Source: Clostridioides difficile (GTDB lineage: Bacteria > Bacillota > Clostridia > Peptostreptococcales > Peptostreptococcaceae). Taken from it: a stretch of DNA of 64,000 nucleotides. The position numbers and the translations under genes are program-made. The notes under the pieces are model-generated. The model made no database searches and had not been told where the DNA came from. It saw only the letters and a list, made by a program, of their open reading frames with translations. The first letter of the stretch is position 1. Each line of letters starts with the position of its first letter. The DNA lies in the NCBI GenBank assembly GCA_024919175.1, contig CP103804.1:682001-746000 (forward strand), in the 5' to 3' direction. Below, in pieces: positions 54,422 through 63,376 of the stretch.

Positions 54422-54487
54422 AAGTCATGGTTTTTATTAATGTAAATAAATCATGTCGAGGCTTTATTGATATAAAAGCCATGACTT
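54422..54487. terminator. Bidirectional terminator between convergent genes
   Basis: AAGTCATGGTTTTTAT pairs with ATAAAAGCCATGACTT (one G-U). Lies between the hypothetical gene (+) and fthC (-). Confidence 0.65.
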
Positions 54488-54548
54488 AAAACATTCATTG
54501 AATAATATAAAAATTAAATATAGTGTTATATTAATAGTGTTGAGAGTG

Positions 54549-55118
54549 TTAATTATTTGGTGTAAGAACTCTAGTTTCAGTAACTATATAGTTTAATTGT
54601 GCATCGTGAGTTTCTTTTGGAATAGAATCAAATACCTGAAAGTCAAATGCTACTCCTATAGTTATTGCGTCTTTTCTTAAGTTCTCTAAAAATCTATCAT
54701 AAAATCCTCCACCATATCCTAATCTATAGCAATGTATATCATATGCAACAGCTGGAACAATTACAACATCTAAAGATTTAATATCAATTTTAGGTGATTT
54801 TTCACTAGGTTCCCTTATTCCATATGCACCAATTTTTAGCCCATTATCTAAATCTGTTACTTGAGTAGGAATTAATGTATGATTTTCTTTTATTGTAATA
54901 GGACTTGAGACTATTTTCTTTAGAGATAAGAGTTTTTTGATTAAATTATCTGTGTTAACTTCATTATTAAAATTTAGATAAAGCATTATATTAGTTGCGT
55001 TTCTTATGTCCTCCATTTGAAGTAATTTTTCTGTTATTAAATTTGAATTATTTAGTACAAAATCAGCACTTTTATTTTTTCTATGTTCAATAACTTTTTT
55101 CCTAAATTCTTTTTTCAT
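54549..55118 (-). CDS. fthC: 5-formyltetrahydrofolate cyclo-ligase
   Basis: 189-residue enzyme converting 5-formyl-THF to methenyl-THF with ATP. Basic N-terminal MKKEFRKKVIEHRKNKSADF and the signature YRLGYGGGFYDRFLE near the C-terminus. SD aggaggaat on the minus strand. One of few minus-strand genes here. Confidence 0.95.
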   Translation of the reverse strand: MKKEFRKKVIEHRKNKSADFVLNNSNLITEKLLQMEDIRNATNIMLYLNFNNEVNTDNLIKKLLSLKKIVSSPITIKENHTLIPTQVTDLDNGLKIGAYGIREPSEKSPKIDIKSLDVVIVPAVAYDIHCYRLGYGGGFYDRFLENLRKDAITIGVAFDFQVFDSIPKETHDAQLNYIVTETRVLTPNN

Positions 55119-55281
55119 AAAATATTCCTCCTTTAATATGTTATAATGTGAACAGAATTTGTATTCTAATATAAATTTTAGTATAGTTTATTGTAATAAG
55201 GCAATATATTTGGGTAAATGTAATAAAAATAACAGCTAGTCATATAATATATAATAGTTTATGTAAAAGGAGATGTATCTT

Positions 55282-56430
55282 GTGATTTCAAAAAAGAAAG
55301 CTATTTTTTTAGGGGTGATTTTAGTAATTATAACAGCTATGGCCACATCGGCGTTTCAGCTTACATTAGGGAACAAGGTTGTAATATCAAAAGAACTCTA
55401 TGAAGGCTATAAAAAATATGATAAGTTGTTAGGATTAGAATCTATTATAAAACAAGATTTTTATAAAAAAGTCTCTGATAAAGATTTAGTGGATGGAGCA
55501 TCAAAGGGGTTATTCCTAGGAACAAATGACAAATACTCTGGTTATTACACTAAAGAAGAAATGGAAAAGCTAATAGAAGATAGTGAGGGCTCTTATGTTG
55601 GTGTAGGGATGTATATAGGAGCATCAAAAGATGGAGGACTAGTAGTAGTTCCTATGAAAGATTCTCCAGCAGAAAAAGCAGGAGTAAAAGCAGGAGATAA
55701 ATTAATAAAAGTCAACGGAAAATCTGTATCATATAAAAATTCGGATGAAGCTGTGAGCATGATGAAAGGTAAAAAGGGCAAAAAAGTAGAGCTAGTAGTG
55801 TTGAGAGAAGATAAACAACTAAGCTTTGAGTTGAAGACAGAACAGATAGTTGAGAAAAGTATAGAAAGTAAAGTAATTGATAATGATTTAGGATATATAG
55901 AAATTACCCAATTTATATCAAGTACATATACTGATTTTGACAAAGCCTTAAAAGGATTGAAAGAAAAGAATATTAAGGGATTAGTAATAGACCTTAGAAA
56001 CAATCCTGGAGGAATGTTGGATATATGTAAAGAAGTTGCTGATGAGTTAATTGGTGAAGGAACTATAGTATATACTAAAGATAATAAAGGAAATACAGAA
56101 TACTTAAAATCTGATAAAGAAAAATTGGGACTTCCAATAGTAGTTTTAACCAATGGAGAAAGTGCCTCTGCTGCTGAGATATTAACAGCTGCAATTGTTG
56201 ATAATAAAGAAGGTATTTCTGTAGGTACTACAACTTATGGTAAAGGGCTGGTACAGTCAGTTGTAAGGTTGAAAGATGGAACAGGATATAAATTAACTAC
56301 TGCTCAATACTTTACACCTAATGGAGATTATATCAATGAAAAAGGTATAAAGCCTACAATTGAAGAAAAAGATGAGAAAAAGCAACTGGATGTAGCAACA
56401 GAATGGCTTAGAGAGCAGATTAATAAATAG
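55282..56430 (+). CDS. C-terminal processing (S41) peptidase, CtpA family
   Basis: 382-residue exported serine protease. N-terminal membrane anchor (FLGVILVIITAMATSAFQL), PDZ domain (about 90-170; VVPMKDSPAEKAGVKAGDKLIKVNGK), and S41 catalytic domain with the nucleophile Ser in TNGESASAAEILTAA and Lys in TYGKGLVQSVVRL. GTG 55282 is preferred, with SD aaaggag 9 bases upstream. Confidence 0.93.
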   Translation: MISKKKAIFLGVILVIITAMATSAFQLTLGNKVVISKELYEGYKKYDKLLGLESIIKQDFYKKVSDKDLVDGASKGLFLGTNDKYSGYYTKEEMEKLIEDSEGSYVGVGMYIGASKDGGLVVVPMKDSPAEKAGVKAGDKLIKVNGKSVSYKNSDEAVSMMKGKKGKKVELVVLREDKQLSFELKTEQIVEKSIESKVIDNDLGYIEITQFISSTYTDFDKALKGLKEKNIKGLVIDLRNNPGGMLDICKEVADELIGEGTIVYTKDNKGNTEYLKSDKEKLGLPIVVLTNGESASAAEILTAAIVDNKEGISVGTTTYGKGLVQSVVRLKDGTGYKLTTAQYFTPNGDYINEKGIKPTIEEKDEKKQLDVATEWLREQINK

Positions 56431-56505
56431 AATTTAAAGTTTGTAGATTTAAAATAAAGTGTGTATTCTTCTAAAAAGTGGTGATAATTAAAGTATTAAA
56501 TATCA

Positions 56506-56712
56506 CTATATAAAGGAAGGTACACACTTTTTATGTTTATATTTCACTACTTCCTCAATTAAATCCTCCTTTTTCTTAAAATAATAAGTTAAATTTCCTA
56601 CACTAATGCCTAATTCATTAGCTATATCTCTCATAGATATACTATTATATCCATGTATATTGAATAAATTACATGCTGTAAGTATTATATCTTTTTTAGT
56701 TTTATTTGCCAT
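56506..56712 (-). CDS. TetR-type regulator reduced to its DNA-binding domain
   Basis: 68 residues only: KKDIILTACNLFNIHGYNSIS, then MRDIANELGISVGNLTYYFKKKEDL is a full TetR helix-turn-helix. The ligand-binding domain (another about 120 residues) is missing; the frame ends KCVPSFI. The C-terminal codons overlap an inverted repeat that pairs with sequence after ctpA, suggesting deletion or rearrangement. Divergent from the SDR gene, with TetR-like palindromic operators between them. May still bind as a dimer or be a decaying gene. Confidence 0.7.
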   Translation of the reverse strand: MANKTKKDIILTACNLFNIHGYNSISMRDIANELGISVGNLTYYFKKKEDLIEEVVKYKHKKCVPSFI

Positions 56713-56744
56713 TTAATATTCTCCAATAAATTAATAAACTATGA

Positions 56745-56800
56745 TTGACATTTTAGTACATAAGTACTACAATGTCAATTATAGTACTTATGTACTAAAA
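56745..56800. promoter_or_regulatory. Overlapping divergent promoters with twin palindromic operators
   Basis: Plus strand: TTGACA (56745-56750), 17 bases, TACAAT (56768-56773) towards the SDR gene. Minus strand: TTGACA (56778-56773), 17 bases, TAAAAT (56755-56750) towards tetR. Operators AGTAC-N4-GTACT at 56755-56768 and 56783-56796, arranged as a perfect 18-bp inverted repeat (56751-56768 / 56783-56800). The first fills both spacers; the second lies just upstream of the tetR -35 and downstream of the SDR -10. Confidence 0.8.
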
Positions 56801-56839
56801 TTTATAAGATAAATTAAACCATAAAGGAGATTATAAATT

Positions 56840-57535
56840 ATGACAGTAACATTTATAACTGGTGGTAATACAGGTTTAGGATATGAAAGTGCAAAACGTT
56901 TAAAAGAATTAGGACATAAGATATATATTGGATGCCGCAGTGAAGAAAAAGGCATAGAAGCGGCAAAAGAGCTTGGAGTAGAGTATATAGTTATTGATGT
57001 AACAAATGAAGATTCTGTAATAAATGCAGCAAATGAAATCAAGCAAAAAGAAGGACATATTGATGTCCTTATAAATAATGCAGGAATTCCTGGAGGATAT
57101 CAAGCTCCAAAAGATATAACCTCAGATATTATGTATAATGTTTTCAATACAAATGTATTTGGTATAGTGAGAGTTACACATTACTTCATTCCATTATTAC
57201 AAAACTCTAAACAGCCAGTTATAGTGAATGTAAGTAGTGGATTAGGATCATTTGGACAAGTATTAAATCCTGAAAAGATTGAATCAAAAGTCAATGCACT
57301 TGCTTATAGCTCATCAAAAGCCGCAGTTTCAATGCTTACAGTGCAATATGCAAAAGGGATGCCAAATATTCGTATAAATGCAGTTGATCCAGGTTCAACT
57401 AAAACAGGAGAACAATTCAAAAATGGTACACAAACATTACAAGAAGGAACTGATGCAATCGTTAAAATGGCTACAATAGGAAAAGATGGTCCTACAGGTA
57501 CTTTTACTAATAGAGATGGTATAATTCCTTGGTAG
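56840..57535 (+). CDS. Short-chain dehydrogenase/reductase
   Basis: 231-residue SDR oxidoreductase. NAD(P)-binding FITGGNTGLGYESAKRL (TGxxxGxG), NNAG (INNAGIPGG), catalytic Ser in VNVSSGLGSF and YSSSK (Tyr/Lys). Substrate unknown; family members often reduce aldehydes or quinones. Expected to be repressed by the divergent TetR-like protein. SD aaaggaga. Confidence 0.9.
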   Translation: MTVTFITGGNTGLGYESAKRLKELGHKIYIGCRSEEKGIEAAKELGVEYIVIDVTNEDSVINAANEIKQKEGHIDVLINNAGIPGGYQAPKDITSDIMYNVFNTNVFGIVRVTHYFIPLLQNSKQPVIVNVSSGLGSFGQVLNPEKIESKVNALAYSSSKAAVSMLTVQYAKGMPNIRINAVDPGSTKTGEQFKNGTQTLQEGTDAIVKMATIGKDGPTGTFTNRDGIIPW

Positions 57536-58285
57536 TCAACTGTCAGCTACCCTAAAGTGAGTAGCTTCTAGAAAACAAATATCTTAAGTTTACACTACGT
57601 TATATTAGAATATATAGGTGTTTTAAGATACTTCTCTAGTTCCGACTCCATGGTATATCATTAAACATAACTGATGGTAGGTGAAGTGTGGCATATTTAG
57701 AACCTTTCATAACGTTGGCTAAGCAATTCACAAATCATTCTATTTAGTAACTATGGATATTTCTGAAAGATGGACTCAAAAAATTATAAATTATAGAAAT
57801 CAAACTAAAATTTCAGCTCATTTAAGTATTTATTTTGAAGAAAGAATTTTAATTCTAAATCAATAAAGAGATATTTCAAAAAAATTAAGAAAGTTTCTTA
57901 AAAGGGTAATGTTTTTTATAGAAATGAAAAAAATATGAAAATAAGGCTATGGTTTTTAAAGCTATAGCCCTATTAGTAGATACTTATGTATTGTTAAGAA
58001 CTTTGACTTAGGCTTTTAAGATAGGAGTAATTAAATATTTTAAAATACATGTAAAAATATTACTGGAAGTTTATTATTCCAGTAATATTTTTTTGAATTA
58101 AGAAATATTAATACTAATAATACTATTTTCTAATACTATACTTACTCTTATTTAAAAATTATCTCATTTCAGTACTATAGGAACTTATTTGTTTTATACT
58201 GATTATATGAATATTTATGGTATTTTCTATTTTGAATTACATTAATATTTTTCAAAAACGCAAGCATGTAAATTAAATTTTTTAC
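57536..58285. other. 750-bp region without intact genes; hairpins and possible IS605-end remnant
   Basis: Begins directly after the SDR stop with a hairpin AGCTAC/GTAGCT (57545-57566) of a kind I associate with IS605/TnpB-element ends. A small frame (57753-57866, 37 codons, MDISERWTQKIINYRN...) has no recognised homologue and may be a gene fragment. A GGCTAT/ATAGCC hairpin lies near 57945-57970. Confidence 0.4.
58053..58092. terminator. Bidirectional terminator before the epimerase gene end
   Basis: AAAAATATTACTGGAA/TTCCAGTAATATTTTT, perfect 16-bp stem with T/A runs on both sides. Confidence 0.85.
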
Positions 58286-59158
58286 CTAATCTATGTTTAT
58301 ACTATAAGAAGCTGTAAAAAATTTTCCCTTATCTAATTTATTTATAAATTTCTTATCTGTATAAATTTTATTAGAATGTATACTATCAGCAAGACCATAC
58401 CATGGTTCTATACATAAAAATGGAGCAGTAGAATTAGTTTCACTATAATAAGGAGTCCAAATGCCAACTAGAGGAAAATTCTTCATAGATATAGTTAGGC
58501 ATTCACTATTTTTATCATTACATATAGATACTTCGTCTATGTTAGTGTATATTAAAGCATCATTTTTAAATAATTCTGGATTTAATTGTAAATTTTTTAA
58601 GTCTCCAATAAATTTTGTATCGTCAGTAAAGGACCCATTTAAATTAATTTTTTCAACATTATCTCTTCCTTTAAACTCAAGATAATACTTAGAAAAATCA
58701 TCTTGTTCATAAAAAGGAAGATTAAATGCAGGATGTCCTCCTATAGAAAAGAATATATCTTTAGAGTCAGTATTTTTTACAATCCATTCTATATTTATAC
58801 TATTGTCATTTAATGTATAATTTATAAGTAGCTCAAAAGAGTATGGATATTTTTTTAGAGTAGATTCATTGGATGTTAAACTATAAGATATGAATGTATC
58901 TCCTTTATTTGCAATTTCAAAATCCATATCTCTAGCAAATCCATGTTGAGTCATATTATATAAATTTTCTTCTATTATGGTTTCGTTATCAAGAAGTTTG
59001 CCAACTATAGGAAATAATATAGGTGATTGTCTACCCCAATGCTTTTTATCACCATCCCAAAGAATATTTCTGTTATGTTTTTTAGAAAATATCCTAGTAA
59101 GTTCAGCGCCAGAGCTACTTGATTCAATAATTAAGTTTTCATTTTGTAATATATTCAT
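58286..59158 (-). CDS. Aldose 1-epimerase family protein (GalM/LacX-like)
   Basis: 290-residue beta-sandwich sugar mutarotase homologue. Conserved His in MTQHGFARDMDF and in SIGGHPAFNLP, plus FLCIEPWYGLADS with the catalytic Glu region. LacX-like members are annotated as epimerases, though their sugar is often unknown. SD aaaggagat on the minus strand. Confidence 0.9.
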   Translation of the reverse strand: MNILQNENLIIESSSSGAELTRIFSKKHNRNILWDGDKKHWGRQSPILFPIVGKLLDNETIIEENLYNMTQHGFARDMDFEIANKGDTFISYSLTSNESTLKKYPYSFELLINYTLNDNSINIEWIVKNTDSKDIFFSIGGHPAFNLPFYEQDDFSKYYLEFKGRDNVEKINLNGSFTDDTKFIGDLKNLQLNPELFKNDALIYTNIDEVSICNDKNSECLTISMKNFPLVGIWTPYYSETNSTAPFLCIEPWYGLADSIHSNKIYTDKKFINKLDKGKFFTASYSINID

Positions 59159-59391
59159 TTAAAATCTCCTTTATTATACTTTATTAGTATATTATACTAT
59201 AAAGTGTAATGAGTATTAAATCGTATTTGATATTATATTTGAAAGGTAGATTTTAGTATATTTTGAAAATTTTGTTTTGAAAATTTGGGATTATTTAAGA
59301 AATTTTGTATTATAAATAGAAGGAAATAGATAAATTGTATAGAATTAAATATATTAAGATAAGTTAATAATGTTAAATGGGAAGTGAGTTT

Positions 59392-59511
59392 ATGGAAAAA
59401 CCAAATACAAAAGTTGTTAACTTTCAAGAGTATAAAGACAGAAAAAACCAAAGAGAAGTAAACCGAGACGAACTTTTAAAGCTTATTAAAAAAATTGTGA
59501 CTTCAAAATAG
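59392..59511 (+). CDS. Small hypothetical protein (39 residues)
   Basis: Short hydrophilic, highly charged protein (MEKPNTKVVNFQEYKDRKNQ ... LLKLIKKIVTSK), with SD gggaagtgag and a terminator overlapping its stop codon, which together support a genuine gene. No family recognised. Confidence 0.6.
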   Translation: MEKPNTKVVNFQEYKDRKNQREVNRDELLKLIKKIVTSK

Positions 59512-59534
59512 GGAGTTGTTAAACTCCCTATTTT
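59509..59534 (+). terminator. Terminator at the end of the 39-residue gene
   Basis: TAGGGAGTT/AACTCCCTA with loop GTTA and T's. Confidence 0.8.
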
Positions 59535-59551
59535 AATGGGTTCCCAAAGGA

Positions 59552-59743
59552 TTAAGACATTCTAAGCCCATCTATATAATCTTTAAATTGTGAAAAATCT
59601 GATTCACTACTTAACTCTACAGTTTCTGTACCTTCCGTATAAAAATTCTTAAGATAGATAGTATAATTATTATCAACACAATTATGATAAATACATCTAT
59701 ATCCATCTTCATATAAATTTTTTAATTTAGAAAAATCATCCAC
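59552..59743 (-). CDS. Small hypothetical protein (63 residues)
   Basis: Acidic, Tyr-rich protein (MDDFSKLKNLYEDGYRCIYH ... SQFKDYIDGLRMS) on the minus strand, preceded by SD aaggagttg. The composition and clean start suggest a true gene; no family recognised. Confidence 0.6.
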   Translation of the reverse strand: MDDFSKLKNLYEDGYRCIYHNCVDNNYTIYLKNFYTEGTETVELSSESDFSQFKDYIDGLRMS

Positions 59744-59960
59744 AATATCAACTCCTTAAAGTTCTTTTAATTATATTTTTACAAAAAGTATGTGATTGTA
59801 TGCAAATTAGAAATGTAAAATAAAGGAAATTGAGATAAAATGTAGAATAATTTTTATATGTATGTAAAAATAAAAAGAAAAAGTTGAAATTTTTAGAAAA
59901 TAAGAGTATTTTTTATCTAAAAAGATAATTAAAAAAATAATAATATTGGGAGGAGAGAAA

Positions 59961-61007
59961 ATGAGTTTATTAGAAAGTATATCAAGAAATATATATTCTC
60001 TAGATAAGTCTTCTATTGAAAAAGCAAAACAGAGGTTGGACAGGCTTATACATCCAACTGGAAGCTTAGGAAAGATAGAAGATATTTGCATGCAATTAGC
60101 AGGGATATTTGGAAATGAAAATTTTGATACAACTAAAAAAGTTATAATTGCTTTTGCTGGAGACCATGGAGTATATGAAGAAGGTGTTGCACCTGACCCT
60201 CAGGACATAACAAAGTTGCAATTTCCAAATTTCTCAAAAGGACTATGTGGAGTTGGGGTAATAAGTAAATTTGTGGGAGCAGATGTTGTAGCTGTAGATG
60301 TAGGAATAAATTGTGATGAAAAGCTAGATGGAGTATTAGATTATAAGATAAGAAAAGGTACTTCAAATATGGCAAAGGGACCAGCCATGAGCAAACAAGA
60401 GGCTATAAGATGCTTAGAAATAGGAATTGAAATAGCAGAACAATGTATAGAAAGAGATTATAAAGTAATTGGTATTGGAGAGATGGGGATAGCAAATACT
60501 ACTCCAAGTACTGCAATAATATCTGTAATTGCAGGATGTGACCCATCAGAAGTGACAGGTATAGGTGCAGGTCTTAAAAAGGAAAGATTAAAGCATAAAG
60601 CTGATGTAATTAGAAAAGCTATTGAAATTAACAATCCAAATCCAACTGATGGTGTAGATATTTTATCTAAAGTAGGTGGATTTGAAATAGGTTCAATGGC
60701 AGGTGTTATATTAGGATGTAGTGCTAATAGAATTCCAGTTGTTATAGATGGATTTATTTCTTATGCAGCAGCTTTAATTGCTTATAAAATAAATCCAAAA
60801 ACTAGAGAATATATGATAGCATCACATTCGTCAGCAGAATCAGGAACTAAAAGAGCATTAGATATATTGAAATTAGACCCTATACTAAATATGGATATGA
60901 GATTAGGTGAAGGAAGTGGAGCTGCTTTGGCATTTAACATAGTGGAAGCTTCAAATTATACTTACAAAAACATGGCGACTTTTGATGAGATAGATATGGG
61001 TAGATAA
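59961..61007 (+). CDS. cobT: Nicotinate-nucleotide-dimethylbenzimidazole phosphoribosyltransferase
   Basis: 348-residue CobT, which activates the lower-ligand base of cobalamin as alpha-ribazole phosphate. HPTGSLGKIEDI, FAGDHGVYEEGVAPDPQ, GIGEMGIANTTPSTA and the catalytic Glu in RLGEGSGAALAF. ATG 59961 with SD gggaggaga. First gene of the nucleotide-loop block cobT-cobU-cobS-cobC. Confidence 0.96.
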   Translation: MSLLESISRNIYSLDKSSIEKAKQRLDRLIHPTGSLGKIEDICMQLAGIFGNENFDTTKKVIIAFAGDHGVYEEGVAPDPQDITKLQFPNFSKGLCGVGVISKFVGADVVAVDVGINCDEKLDGVLDYKIRKGTSNMAKGPAMSKQEAIRCLEIGIEIAEQCIERDYKVIGIGEMGIANTTPSTAIISVIAGCDPSEVTGIGAGLKKERLKHKADVIRKAIEINNPNPTDGVDILSKVGGFEIGSMAGVILGCSANRIPVVIDGFISYAAALIAYKINPKTREYMIASHSSAESGTKRALDILKLDPILNMDMRLGEGSGAALAFNIVEASNYTYKNMATFDEIDMGR

Positions 61008-61035
61008 AAAATTTAATATATTTAGGAGTGTTTTG

Positions 61036-61596
61036 ATGAGTCAAATTATTCTGGTAACAGGAGGAGCTAGGTCAGGAAAAAGTAATTTTGCAGAAAAATT
61101 GTGCTTAGATAGAAATAATAACACAGCTTACATAGCGACATCCATTCCATTTGATGATGAGATGAAAGATAGAGTAAGGAAGCATCAAGAGAGTAGACCT
61201 AAAAGTTGGAAGACATATGAAATATATGAAGATATATATTCTATAATTAAAAATATCTATGAAAAACATGAAACTGTTATACTAGACTGTGTGACACTAT
61301 TAGTAAATAATTTAATGTTTTTACATAATCTAAACATAGAAGAATCTACTCAAGAAGAAATAAATAAATTGGAAGAGTACATAAAAGAACAAGTTAGTAA
61401 ACTTATTGAAGAAATAGAAAAAACAAATCTATATTTTGTATTTGTGACAAATGAATTAGGTATGGGAATTGTTCCTGGAAATAAACTTAGTAGAATATAT
61501 ACTGATATTGTAGGTCGTATAAATCAATATATAGCATCAAAAAGCAATGAAGTTTATTTTGTAGTTAGTGGCATACCTATGAAAATAAAGGAGTAA
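61036..61596 (+). CDS. cobU: Adenosylcobinamide kinase/GTP transferase
   Basis: 186-residue bifunctional enzyme making GDP-cobinamide. P-loop VTGGARSGKSNFAEKL, guanylylated His in VRKHQESRPKSWKT, and LDCVTLLVNN, VTNELGMGIVP. ATG 61036 with SD taggagtg. Confidence 0.95.
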   Translation: MSQIILVTGGARSGKSNFAEKLCLDRNNNTAYIATSIPFDDEMKDRVRKHQESRPKSWKTYEIYEDIYSIIKNIYEKHETVILDCVTLLVNNLMFLHNLNIEESTQEEINKLEEYIKEQVSKLIEEIEKTNLYFVFVTNELGMGIVPGNKLSRIYTDIVGRINQYIASKSNEVYFVVSGIPMKIKE

Positions 61597-61600
61597 GTAT

Positions 61601-62380
61601 GTGACTATGAAAAGATTTATTTTGATACTACAGTTTTTGACAAGGATACCTATAAAATTGGATGTAGGATTTGATGATGAATTTTATAAATCAATAGTAT
61701 ATTTTCCGCTTGTAGGTCTTGTTATTGGTATATTAACTTATTTAATAGGCTGGGTTTCTATACTTTTATTTCAGCCATTTATATGTGCGATTATAATAAC
61801 ACTCGCTGGTGTTTTGATTACTGGTGGGCTTCATATAGATGGATTAGGGGATACATTTGATGCGATATACAGTTATAGAGATAAAGAGAAAATGCTTGAA
61901 ATAATGAAAGATTCTCGATTAGGTACAAATTCGCTTTTAGCAATTATGTTTGTACTTTTATTAAAGATTGGATTTGTATATAGTATTATAAGTAATAACT
62001 CACTATGGGTTATAATATTTATGCCAATGATTGCAAGGTTAGGAGTAATGTTATTGACATACAAAACGGTAACACCAAGAGCAAAAGGAATGGGGAATTT
62101 ATTTATAGGAAAATTGACTACAAATATGTTAGTAACAGCCATAATATATACAATATTGATAGTTAGTACTATTGCTAAATTAATATTTTTAGTGCCTAAT
62201 ATAGTACTGATTAAAGTATTATGTTCAGCTATAGTAGTTTTTATATTTATACTATTATTTAAAAATCATATTTATAAAAAAATTGATGGAGTAACAGGCG
62301 ATGTATTAGGTTGTGGAATAGAACTTTCAGAACTTGTATATTTGATTTATATATATTTGTTAATTTTTATGTTTATTTAA
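61601..62380 (+). CDS. cobS: Cobalamin synthase (adenosylcobinamide-GDP ribazoletransferase)
   Basis: 259-residue integral membrane enzyme joining GDP-cobinamide and alpha-ribazole. Signature GGLHIDGLGDTFDAIYS with acidic metal ligands, MKDSRLGTNSLLAI, and DGVTGDVLGCGIELSE near the end. GTG 61601 fits the SD aaaggag overlapping the cobU stop; ATG 61607 is possible. Confidence 0.94.
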   Translation: MTMKRFILILQFLTRIPIKLDVGFDDEFYKSIVYFPLVGLVIGILTYLIGWVSILLFQPFICAIIITLAGVLITGGLHIDGLGDTFDAIYSYRDKEKMLEIMKDSRLGTNSLLAIMFVLLLKIGFVYSIISNNSLWVIIFMPMIARLGVMLLTYKTVTPRAKGMGNLFIGKLTTNMLVTAIIYTILIVSTIAKLIFLVPNIVLIKVLCSAIVVFIFILLFKNHIYKKIDGVTGDVLGCGIELSELVYLIYIYLLIFMFI

Positions 62381-62400
62381 AACTAAAAAGTGGTGATAAT

Positions 62401-63030
62401 GTGATAAGATTAATATTAATAAGACATGCTTTGACAACTGATAATGAAAAAGGAAGATTATCAGGTCATATAAATAGTTATATTAGTGAAGAAGGTAAAT
62501 TACAAATAAATAAAATTACAAAATATATGAGTAGTGAAAGTATAGATAAGATTTATACAACTCCATCTTCACGTACTAAAGATACAGTAGAGAAAATATC
62601 AAAACTAAAATTAATAGAAATAGAAGAAAAAGAAAATCTAAGAGAAATTAGTTTTGGAGACTTTGAAGGAATAACTTTTAAAGAGATAAAAGTTAAATAT
62701 CCAAAAGAATTTGAAAAAATGATAGAAGAAGGCAACAATTATAGATACCCAAATGGGGAAAGTTTGATAGACTCATATGAAAGAGTAGCAAAAGAGATTG
62801 ACAATATAATTTTAGAAAATGATGATTATTTAAATAAAAAAACAATACTTATATGTTCTCATGCAGGTACAATAAGAAATATAATAACACATTTGATTTC
62901 TGACAGTTATAAATATCATTGGAATTTTAAAATTGATAATGCATCTATTACAATTTTGGAAGTTGATAATGGATTTACTGTAATAAATAAAATGAATTTT
63001 ACTGATTTTATACAATTTAATACAAATTAA
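62401..63030 (+). CDS. cobC: Alpha-ribazole phosphatase (histidine phosphatase)
   Basis: 209-residue phosphoglycerate-mutase-like phosphatase: catalytic LIRHALTTDNEKGRLSGH, acid region LREISFGDFEGITFKEIK and second His in ILICSHAGTIRN. Removes phosphate from alpha-ribazole-P or adenosylcobalamin-P. GTG 62401 directly follows gtggtgat; the upstream frame extension overlaps cobS and is ignored. Confidence 0.9.
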   Translation: MIRLILIRHALTTDNEKGRLSGHINSYISEEGKLQINKITKYMSSESIDKIYTTPSSRTKDTVEKISKLKLIEIEEKENLREISFGDFEGITFKEIKVKYPKEFEKMIEEGNNYRYPNGESLIDSYERVAKEIDNIILENDDYLNKKTILICSHAGTIRNIITHLISDSYKYHWNFKIDNASITILEVDNGFTVINKMNFTDFIQFNTN

Positions 63031-63091
63031 ACATTAAATATTAAACGATATATGCTTATAAAATTACTAACAAAAATAGAATATTAGATTA

Positions 63092-63247
63092 AAATTAGGT
63101 TCTCAATTAGATGTAAAAAGGGAAAAAGGTTAGATGCCTTTGCAGCCCCCGCTACTGTGAAACCAACGAAACTATAAATACCACTGTCAATTTGATGGGA
63201 AGGTTATAGGATTAGGATGAAGTTAAGCCAGGATACCTGCCTAATTT
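63092..63247 (+). ncRNA. Cobalamin (adenosylcobalamin) riboswitch aptamer
   Basis: P1 AAATTAGG (63092-63099) with CCTAATTT (63240-63247). B12 box AAGCCAGGATACCTGCC near 63225-63241; conserved GCAGCCCCCGCTACTGTGA at 63142-63160. Downstream GAGGTCTTCGGGGTGAG (63260-63276) is the likely kissing-loop hairpin. Controls the cobQ operon. Confidence 0.95.
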
Positions 63248-63297
63248 AATTTAAAACATGAGGTCTTCGGGGTGAGAGATTTTTAATTAATATATAT

Positions 63298-63333
63298 AAA
63301 AGTCCTAGCTTTAGAAGCACTAGGACTTTTTTT
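63298..63333 (+). terminator. Riboswitch expression-platform terminator
   Basis: AAAAGTCCTAG/CTAGGACTTTT with seven T's, 50 bases after the aptamer and 44 before cobQ; expected to form when cobalamin is bound. Confidence 0.9.
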
Positions 63334-63376
63334 AGTTTATTTGTAGGTAAGATTTAACTTTAAGGAGGGGGAGAAC

